In this document: positions 1 through 4,905 of the stretch, piece by piece
Layout of the letters: each line of letters begins with the position of its first letter
Numbering within the stretch: position 1 is the stretch's first letter
Assembly (NCBI GenBank): GCA_029555885.1
Contig: JAKPQT010000161.1
Coordinates: 1 to 6,150, forward strand
DNA length: 6,150 nt
DNA from: Chloroflexota bacterium
GTDB taxonomy: Bacteria; Chloroflexota; Anaerolineae; CG2-30-64-16
Direction: 5' to 3'
Notes under the pieces: model-generated
The model's database searches: none
Told to the model about the DNA's origin: nothing
The model's input: only the letters and a program-made list of their open reading frames with translations
Made by a program: the position numbers and the translations under genes

Positions 1-36
1 CGGCGTCGCCGTCGGCGTGTGAGTCGCCGTCGGCCT
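1..36 (-). repeat. Start of a TP-rich linker at the window edge
   Basis: Codons from R717 encode RPTATHTPTATP up to the edge. The plus strand shows GGCGTCGCCGTCGGCGT-type units like those at 4965-5032 and 5340-5400. It implies that the protein continues with at least one more segment. Confidence 0.75.
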
Positions 37-2184
37 TACGATGTCGTAGTACTGAATTTCCAGCCGGGGCCGCAGGTCCACCGCGCCGGCATTGGCCGTG
101 TAGAGATAGAACTGTGCGTTGCGGTCGCTCGTACCCTTGAGCCAGAGGCCGTGGTTGCTGGCCGGCTGCTCCGCCCAGCCCTGCACCAATGCCGTGACAT
201 CCAGCGTCACCCACCCGCTCAACTGACGCAGGTCGACCGCAGCCGCGGGGGCCGGATCCCGGTCGCTGCTGCCCAGCGCGCCCGGCTGCTGCCACAGCAC
301 GCTGGCCGTGGCCCGGTTCCAGGTGGCGGCCGTCTCGCTCCACGGACGCAGCAGGCGATGCGCGGACACATTCAGCGGTATGGCATATGTGCTCGATCCG
401 CCATAGTGATAAGTCTGGAGGGTAGCGGTCATCACCCGCGCGCTCGCGGGCAGCGGCGCCAGATCGAAGCGTAGCACGCTGAACATCTTGTCCGGATGGC
501 CGAGCCACATGCCCTCAGCCGTGCCGTAATTCTTGTCGGGATACCAGGAGGTCAGATAGGTGTCGGTCAGGCCATTATAGCCATCCACTCCCGGCTGGAG
601 CACGAGCGTCTTCGGCTTGCCGGGCAGCGCGACGACATCCACCATATGGATGATCTCATCGCCGTCCTTCAGGTTATAAATACGGAAGTCGGAGCCCGCG
701 CGACCGCCCCCGCCCGGCAGTGCATTGCCGAACTCGACCTCGGTCAGTTCGAAAACGGCCTTGCGCCAGGTGCGCGTGTTCGTCTTCGTCACCGTGCCGC
801 CCAGCAGGTCGTCGCCCGCCAGCCCATCATAGCGCAGCTCCCAGCGATCCGTGCCCTGGTCATAGTAGGTCACGGTGATGGTCGCACGGTAGTTGTTGGC
901 GTAGGCATAGGCCTCGTCCACGTCGAAATACATGCTATTGTTGCCCGTGGCCTGATCCGTGCGTCGCGTGTAGCGCCCCTCTGCGGCCGTCCCGACGTTG
1001 AAGAGGGGCACGGTCTTGCCGCCCGGCACCGCGTCGTTCTGCACCAGATAGAATTCGAAGTTGCCGTAGTCGGGGAACCAGTCGAACTCCGTCTCGCGCA
1101 GCGCCACCCACGCGCTCGGAATGTCGGGCGCACGCTTGCCCAGGTAATGGCTGGCAAACTGGAGGAGGTCCTGGCGGTCGGCCGCGGTCACCACGTTCGT
1201 GTCAAGCGCGAGGAAGTCAGCGCGCTTATCGAGCGCGTTATACAGGCCCCACATGGTGTTCGTGCGACCTTCGATGCTAAGGCTGACGTTCGCGCCCTCG
1301 AAGGCAGTCGGCACCTGGTCGCCCCAGGTCAACAGGGGGTCATACTGGCCTGCCAGATAGGCCGGATGCGTCGGGTCCGTGATAATCGCATCCGAGCCGC
1401 CGTCCGGCTTAAGCCCGTTGTGCTTGAGCCCGACCCCAAGCGCCGCCGCATAATCCGTGAACGCGCGGCGTTCCTTGCGCTCCAGATAACGCGGCGCATA
1501 CTGGAGGAAGAGTTCCTTGTTCGGGAAAGCCTGGCGGTAGAGATCGGTCGACCAGTTGACCGTCTTGATCCACAGGCTGCTGGTCAGCCCTGCCGCTTCA
1601 AGGCAGGGGTCGTGCTTGTCCTCTGCGGGCGCGGTTTCCCCGAAGATGCCGGTCGAAATCTCGATCCAGGCGACGCGCGGGTCACTGTTATAGCGCGCGC
1701 CGAACGCCTTGATGAGCTTGGCGAAGGCATTCTGGTAGGAGGCATCCCAGTAGCGGGGGATTTCGGTGCCGCTGCACGTGATGACGATATTGGGCGTGCT
1801 GGTCTTGAGATGGGCGGGCACGCTGGACCCGCCGCAGCACTCGCCATCATAGGAATTGATGCGCAGGCCCGCGCGCTTGCCCTGGCTCGCCATATCCGCA
1901 ATGAACTTGTCGATGCTGCCCCAACTATACTTGTTGGCCGCGTATTCGATGTTCTTCCAGGTGAAGATCATCTCTCCACCGACGACCGGATAGGTCTGGG
2001 GGTCCACTTTGCTCCAGTCGTAGAAAACGTAGATGCCGGGAGGGTGCGCGTCGGGCAGCCGGATAGTCTCCGGCTGCTCGTTGGAAACCACCTCCGTGCC
2101 TCCGGGGGCGACGGGAGCGGCGTGACTGGCGGAGGCCATGCTGAACAACAACAGCAGGCCGGCCAGCGCCAGGTATCTTTTCAT
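1..2184 (-). CDS. Secreted glycoside-hydrolase-like protein with DNRLRE domain (3' end beyond window)
   Basis: I translated this frame by hand; it is open from the ATG at 2184 to base 1, giving 728 residues with no stop, so the C-terminus lies outside. The start has AGGA six bases upstream and a clear signal peptide (MKRY, leucine-rich core at about 5-16, probable cleavage after S-H-A at 22). Residues about 49-365 look like a clan-A-type TIM barrel: Y-D-W at 55-57, WKNIEYA near 78, LRINSYDGE at 107-115, WIEISTGIFGE at 173-183, SIEGR at 303-307. Candidate catalytic glutamates are E175, E183 and E305 (inference). Four cysteines (116, 117, 137, 194) suit an exported protein. Residues about 369-520 form a beta-rich module shared with the partial gene at 4906-6150. 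Residues about 525-715 are a DNRLRE-type domain (W-S-E and A-T-W signature near 616-623). From 718 a TP-rich linker begins. The likely role is binding and perhaps cleaving a polysaccharide outside the cell; the substrate is unknown. It follows the gene at 2207-3787 by 22 bases, implying co-transcription. Confidence 0.93.
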   Translation of the reverse strand, partial: MKRYLALAGLLLLFSMASASHAAPVAPGGTEVVSNEQPETIRLPDAHPPGIYVFYDWSKVDPQTYPVVGGEMIFTWKNIEYAANKYSWGSIDKFIADMASQGKRAGLRINSYDGECCGGSSVPAHLKTSTPNIVITCSGTEIPRYWDASYQNAFAKLIKAFGARYNSDPRVAWIEISTGIFGETAPAEDKHDPCLEAAGLTSSLWIKTVNWSTDLYRQAFPNKELFLQYAPRYLERKERRAFTDYAAALGVGLKHNGLKPDGGSDAIITDPTHPAYLAGQYDPLLTWGDQVPTAFEGANVSLSIEGRTNTMWGLYNALDKRADFLALDTNVVTAADRQDLLQFASHYLGKRAPDIPSAWVALRETEFDWFPDYGNFEFYLVQNDAVPGGKTVPLFNVGTAAEGRYTRRTDQATGNNSMYFDVDEAYAYANNYRATITVTYYDQGTDRWELRYDGLAGDDLLGGTVTKTNTRTWRKAVFELTEVEFGNALPGGGGRAGSDFRIYNLKDGDEIIHMVDVVALPGKPKTLVLQPGVDGYNGLTDTYLTSWYPDKNYGTAEGMWLGHPDKMFSVLRFDLAPLPASARVMTATLQTYHYGGSSTYAIPLNVSAHRLLRPWSETAATWNRATASVLWQQPGALGSSDRDPAPAAAVDLRQLSGWVTLDVTALVQGWAEQPASNHGLWLKGTSDRNAQFYLYTANAGAVDLRPRLEIQYYDIVRPTATHTPTATP
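40..612 (-). other. DNRLRE domain of the glycoside-hydrolase-like protein
   Basis: Encodes residues about 525-715, from the strand beginning KTLVLQPGVDGY to LRPRLEIQYYD. It shares the same ordered landmarks as the domain at 2210-2812, at moderate identity and not near-identity, so the copies are old. It sits between the shared beta-rich module and the TP linker at the window edge. Confidence 0.8.
625..1080 (-). other. Beta-rich module, short copy
   Basis: Encodes residues about 369-520 of the glycoside-hydrolase-like protein, directly after the probable barrel. It has the same ordered landmarks as the copy at 5419-6087 but only 14 residues between GGKTV and RRTDQAT, so about 70 residues of insert are missing or were gained in the other copy. 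Confidence 0.7.
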
Positions 2185-2190
2185 GCTCCA

Positions 2191-2194
2191 TCCT
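2191..2194 (-). promoter_or_regulatory. Shine-Dalgarno site for the glycoside-hydrolase-like gene
   Basis: On the minus strand the bases read AGGA, then six bases (TGGAGC), then ATG at 2184. A second GGAG overlaps the spacer but is too close to the start. The site supports the ATG at 2184, which also gives a standard signal peptide. Confidence 0.6.
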
Positions 2195-2206
2195 GTTCTG
2201 GCTGCT

Positions 2207-3787
2207 CTACGGGACGCCATAGGTAATGACGAGCTGCGGGCGCAGGGCCGGGTCGGGATACTCACGACTGGCGAACTGCACCTCTACGTTGGCTTCGCTA
2301 TCACCGGCCTGCGCAAACAAGATCATCCCGTAGTTCTGACCGGGGTTGCGCACCCAGCTCGCAGCCAGCACAGTCACGTCGAAGACGTACCACTGGCCGC
2401 CCGCAGTGATGTGCCGGGGCGCGCTGGCCCAGGTCGAATGGTCGCTATTGAGAGCCTGCGCGCCGGGTTGCGCCCACGGCTGTCCGGCAGCAGATTGGGT
2501 CCAGGTGGCGTCGGCCTCGCTCCACGAGCGCAAGAGGCCGCGCACCTCACCGCGCAGGTCATGCGTTGGTGCAGTCGGCACGTACAATCTGAGTTCTGCC
2601 CGCTCAACGACTGCGCTGACGGGCAGGAAATTCATACCAAAGCGCAACACGGGGGACTTGGTCGTATTGTTGGCCTGCGTGCGCGAGAAGAAGAGCCGCA
2701 GGTCGCGATCATCGCCTTGCGGCGTGGCCGGCTCCCATGAATCCAGCGTGGTATCGGTCGCCGCCATATAGCCGTTGACGCCCGCCTGCAACGTGATCGT
2801 GGTCAGCTCCAGCGGCGGCAGCGGATAGTTGCGCAGCACGAGGGGCAGGTACAGTTTCTGCGGCCGCGGCGTCAGCGACGGCGTGAAGGTTGGCCCCGGC
2901 GTCGGGGTGAGCGTGGCAGTCGGCCGCGGCGACGGCGTAAAGGTTGGCGTGGCCGTGGCTTGCTGGCCCAGCGGACAGTCCAGGCGGAAAGTGTATGGGC
3001 CGGCGGCACCCTCATATCCGTCCACCGCGAGCAGGTAGACGCCGGGTTCGGCCTGATAGGTCAGGAAGGCATCTCCCGCAGCCACACATGACTCCGGAAA
3101 CACATAGCGCGTCAGGAAAAGGTCCAGGTCGGCGGCCGCGGACAGCAGCGTCACCGAAACCGGCTGCGCTTCGTTGACTTCGATGCGGTACACGAGCTCC
3201 GGCCCGCTCTCGTGCCAGCCGGGCTGGCAGCTATAGCGGCTGACATTGTTCTTACCGGTGTTCGTGTCGCCTCGATATACCCCGCCGCAATAGGCCGTCT
3301 CTGCGTTCGAGGCATCCAGGGCGGGCTGGAGCGTGGCTGTCGGTGTCAGGGTCGGCGGCAGATATGCGCCGAAGTCCAGGGTGACCAGCGTGCCGTCCGC
3401 CACGAAGACGCTGTAAGCGGCCTGCGTCGTCAACTGGTATCCTGCCAGTGGCACAGCCGTCACCTGGTAGACGCCGGGCGCCAGTCCCGCCAGCCGGTAC
3501 GCGCCGTTGGCGTCGCTCACCGTGGAGACGGTTGCGGTGCCCTGCGCGGTGACGGTCAACCCGGCCAGGGGCGGCTCGTCCGGCCCGTAGACCCCATCGG
3601 CATTCAGGTCGTGCCAGGCGCGGCCGGCCACGCCGCCTGTTCCCGGCTGCAAGGTGGGCGTCGGCGTGTTGAGCAGGCGGCTGCCCGACGCAAACGCCGG
3701 CAGTGCCAGGAGCGCGGCAAACACCAACAGCGCGGACACCAGCGCCACCGTCCGCCAGAACAGCGCACCATTACGTCGAGCTCGCAT
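2207..3787 (-). CDS. Secreted modular protein: SdrD_B, PPC-like and DNRLRE domains
   Basis: This is a complete 526-residue exported protein. I chose the ATG at 3787 over a GTG at 3832 because GGAG lies eight bases upstream and because a classical signal peptide then starts at once (RARR, hydrophobic core at about 8-30, cleavage probably after A-F-A at 33). The GTG start would overlap the methyltransferase stop and add 15 residues before the basic region. Domains in order: short TP segment (41-48); SdrD_B or CNA_B-like beta-sandwich (51-142) with a calcium-loop-like motif DLNADGVYGPDE at 60-71; second short TP segment; a PPC-like (pre-peptidase C-terminal) domain at about 165-272 with cysteines at 167, 187, 234 and 271; a TP-rich linker at 277-310; KLYLPLVLRN at 311-320; DNRLRE domain at about 326-526 with LLRSWSEADATW at 418-429. 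No catalytic domain is visible, so it is probably a surface or extracellular binding or structural protein. The methyltransferase lies 41 bases upstream and the glycoside-hydrolase-like gene 22 bases downstream. Confidence 0.95.
   Translation of the reverse strand: MRARRNGALFWRTVALVSALLVFAALLALPAFASGSRLLNTPTPTLQPGTGGVAGRAWHDLNADGVYGPDEPPLAGLTVTAQGTATVSTVSDANGAYRLAGLAPGVYQVTAVPLAGYQLTTQAAYSVFVADGTLVTLDFGAYLPPTLTPTATLQPALDASNAETAYCGGVYRGDTNTGKNNVSRYSCQPGWHESGPELVYRIEVNEAQPVSVTLLSAAADLDLFLTRYVFPESCVAAGDAFLTYQAEPGVYLLAVDGYEGAAGPYTFRLDCPLGQQATATPTFTPSPRPTATLTPTPGPTFTPSLTPRPQKLYLPLVLRNYPLPPLELTTITLQAGVNGYMAATDTTLDSWEPATPQGDDRDLRLFFSRTQANNTTKSPVLRFGMNFLPVSAVVERAELRLYVPTAPTHDLRGEVRGLLRSWSEADATWTQSAAGQPWAQPGAQALNSDHSTWASAPRHITAGGQWYVFDVTVLAASWVRNPGQNYGMILFAQAGDSEANVEVQFASREYPDPALRPQLVITYGVP
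2210..2812 (-). other. DNRLRE domain of the secreted modular protein
   Basis: Encodes residues about 326-526. It opens with a beta strand and a G-V-N-G-Y turn, has LRF at 381-383, a W-S-E and A-T-W pair at 422-429, the V-F-D-V-T strand at 468-472, and ends with LRPQLVITY at 515-523. These positions match those in the downstream protein (G-V-D-G-Y, LRF, W-S-E, A-T-W, L-D-V-T, LRPRLEIQY). DNRLRE domains are all-beta modules found in secreted and surface proteins and some bind polysaccharide. Confidence 0.8.
2831..2857 (-). other. Internal YLPLVLR motif
   Basis: Encodes KLYLPLVLR at residues 311-319, just after a long TP-rich linker and about 200 residues before the C-terminus. The same heptapeptide ends the protein at 4906-6150 exactly. 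From recalled family knowledge, this motif typically follows TP linkers near the C-terminus of exported Chloroflexota proteins; its function is not established. Confidence 0.8.
2858..2959 (-). repeat. TP-rich linker in the secreted modular protein
   Basis: Residues about 277-310 are almost entirely T, P, A, S and a few L, F, R and K (for example ATATPTFTPSPRPTATLTPT). The DNA is a degenerate tract of GTCGGCGT- and GGCGTC-like units on the plus strand. It separates the PPC-like domain from YLPLVLR. Such linkers are usually flexible and often O-glycosylated in secreted proteins (family knowledge). Confidence 0.85.
2972..3295 (-). other. PPC-like domain with four cysteines
   Basis: Residues about 165-272. 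The pattern of Y-R-I-E-V-N, S-V-T-L and A-D-L-D-L-F-L, then G-V-Y-L-L-A-V-D-G and G-P-Y-T-F-R-L-D-C, matches the bacterial pre-peptidase C-terminal fold. Cysteines at 167, 187, 234 and 271 could form two disulfides. The domain is usually an accessory module of secreted enzymes, but no peptidase is present here. Confidence 0.7.
3362..3637 (-). other. SdrD_B/CNA_B-like domain of the secreted modular protein
   Basis: Residues about 51-142 run from GGVAGRAWHDLNADG to LDFGAYL. The D-x-N-x-D-G-x-Y-x-x-D-E loop is typical of calcium-stabilised SdrD_B repeats, followed by G-A-Y-R-L-A-G-L-A-P-G-V-Y. A related copy lies at 5038-5322. Confidence 0.8.
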
Positions 3788-3795
3788 GAGAGTCT

Positions 3796-3799
3796 CTCC
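3796..3799 (-). promoter_or_regulatory. Shine-Dalgarno site deciding the start at 3787
   Basis: The minus strand reads GGGAGAGACTCTC directly before ATG, placing GGAG eight bases from the start codon. The same bases contain GAGAGACTCTC, which could fold into a weak 4-bp stem with a three-base loop over the site; I give that little weight. No comparable site precedes the GTG at 3832. Confidence 0.65.
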
Positions 3800-3800
3800 C

Positions 3801-3822
3801 GCAGCCGGTGGGACGCGGCTGC
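3801..3822 (-). other. Small intergenic hairpin between methyltransferase and secreted protein genes
   Basis: GCAGCCG at 3801-3807 and CGGCTGC at 3816-3822 are perfect inverted repeats with an eight-base loop. It lies in the 41-base gap just upstream of the Shine-Dalgarno site. There is no T-run after it, so it is not a convincing intrinsic terminator; it may be a processing or stability element, or chance. Confidence 0.4.
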
Positions 3823-3828
3823 CGATCG

Positions 3829-4827
3829 TCACCGTGCCACCTTGTAGGATTGGACGAGGTCACGGTCCGACAGGGTCACGTCGCTCTTGCGTCCCAGAAA
3901 GTAATAGCCCGACGCAGCGGCGATGGCCGCCGGCTGCTTGACCAGATAGGCGTCGAAGTACTTGAGCCAGAACGAGGTCAGGCTGGCAAAGAGATTGAGC
4001 AGATGGCGCGTGCGCCGCCCGCGTGCAAAGCTGCGCAGGAAATAGGTGTACGACCAGGCCAGCGCCATGCCGGGGCCGCACGTCACGCCGCTGTCCACCT
4101 CGCTGAACTGGCGGAACAGGCGGCGGTGGCCCCAGTAGCTGAAACGCTCGAAGTCATAGCGCCCGCCGTGCATCTGCTGCATGAAGGGCGTGTCGGCATA
4201 GACCAGGGCGTTCGGCTTGAGCACGCGGTGAATCTCCCCGGCCACGCGGTGCGGGTCCACGACGTGCTCTAGCACGGCCTGGACGATGACGCCGTCGAAG
4301 GTGTTCGTCGGAAAAGGGATGTCGTGGCCGTCGCAGATGAGCTGGGTGCGCGGGCCGAAGGAGACATCGCTCTCGACCAGCTCGATGCGTGCATCCGCGG
4401 CCAGCCGCTCCATGCCGTCGCCCAGCACGCTGCCACCCAGCACAAGCACCAGCGGATCGGGTGTCGCGTCGAGCAGCAGCCGGGCGAACCGGTCGAAGTT
4501 CTCGGCGGCCAGGACGTTGCGGCTGATCTGCGGCGTGATGCGGTCGAGCCACCGGCTGGCGCGGCTCGGCTTGAGGTTATAGAACGTATTGCGCTGCTCC
4601 ACGAAGTCCGCCAGCGTAAAGACGCTGTTGGCCTCATGGATCAGGACGGGGCTGCCGTCCAGGATGGGATACACCTGCCCGCACTCTGCGTCGGTGCAGA
4701 TGTAACGGGCCGGCTCGCATGCGAGTTCGCCCTGGCAGGCGGGACATCGCAACAAGCTCTGGGCGCGCGCAGAAAGCGGTCTGGCTGGCATACGCAACTC
4801 GGTCAGCGCGTGGCGCTGTCGATTCAT
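3829..4827 (-). CDS. SAM-dependent methyltransferase with N-terminal Trm112-like zinc ribbon
   Basis: The product is 332 residues, cytoplasmic, with no signal peptide. Residues about 26-65 form a zinc-ribbon-like region: C28-P-A-C31, then C44 and C49, followed by VYPILDGSPVL, the typical Trm112p-like ending. The class I methyltransferase fold follows: motif I VLVLGGSVLGDG at 127-138, an acidic strand end I-E-L-V-E-S-D at 148-154, DGHDIPFP at 166-173, FDGVIVQAVLEHVVDP at 177-192, and EIHRVLKPNALVYADTPF at 198-215. This is the Methyltransf_11 pattern; glycine-rich motif I is somewhat unusual (GGSVLGDG). It would transfer methyl from SAM to an unknown acceptor; similar proteins often sit in glycan gene clusters. 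Starts at TTG 4833, ATG 4827 and ATG 4791 are all possible and none has a strong Shine-Dalgarno site. I give ATG 4827; ATG 4791 (320 residues) keeps the whole zinc ribbon and would stand clear of the hairpin at 4834-4867. The next gene begins 41 bases downstream. Confidence 0.93.
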   Translation of the reverse strand: MNRQRHALTELRMPARPLSARAQSLLRCPACQGELACEPARYICTDAECGQVYPILDGSPVLIHEANSVFTLADFVEQRNTFYNLKPSRASRWLDRITPQISRNVLAAENFDRFARLLLDATPDPLVLVLGGSVLGDGMERLAADARIELVESDVSFGPRTQLICDGHDIPFPTNTFDGVIVQAVLEHVVDPHRVAGEIHRVLKPNALVYADTPFMQQMHGGRYDFERFSYWGHRRLFRQFSEVDSGVTCGPGMALAWSYTYFLRSFARGRRTRHLLNLFASLTSFWLKYFDAYLVKQPAAIAAASGYYFLGRKSDVTLSDRDLVQSYKVAR

Positions 4828-4833
4828 AGGCAA

Positions 4834-4867
4834 CGCCCGGCGAATGGATAATCCGCTTCGCCGGGCG
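4834..4867 (-). terminator. GC-rich hairpin between partial gene and methyltransferase
   Basis: CGCCCGGCGAA at 4834-4844 and TTCGCCGGGCG at 4857-4867 are perfect 11-bp inverted repeats with a 12-base loop. It starts 38 bases after the stop of the upstream gene. There is no T-run on the minus strand (TTGCCT follows), so it would be an atypical terminator or an mRNA stability element. It abuts the methyltransferase start region, so it could also affect initiation at 4827. Confidence 0.5.
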
Positions 4868-4905
4868 CAGTCCTCTAGCTCAGATATACAGGGCCGGCGC
4901 GATCC

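Noticed and set aside
19..474. Plus-strand open frame of 151 codons
   Set aside because: It is antisense to the DNRLRE domain at 40-612 and its composition (Arg, Gln, Pro, Ala) is that of a shadow frame.
496..2226. Plus-strand open frame of 576 codons
   Set aside because: It lies opposite the signal-peptide-bearing hydrolase-like gene, shows no domain or export signal, is Arg/Ala/Val-rich as expected of antisense GC-rich DNA, and runs over the start of that gene.
3788..3832. Upstream GTG start at 3832 for the secreted modular protein
   Set aside because: It would overlap the methyltransferase stop, lacks a Shine-Dalgarno site and pushes the signal peptide 15 residues inward; the ATG at 3787 has GGAG at good spacing.
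3212..3847. Plus-strand open frame of 211 codons
   Set aside because: It is antisense to the SdrD_B and signal-peptide regions of a well-supported gene and has no recognisable protein feature.
4324..4851. Plus-strand open frame of 175 codons
   Set aside because: It is antisense to the methyltransferase motifs, which are unmistakable on the minus strand.
4883..4888. TATATC on the minus strand as a -10 promoter box before the methyltransferase
   Set aside because: The only -35-like hexamer (TTGCGG) is 20 bases away, too far, and the match is weak; I cannot support a promoter.
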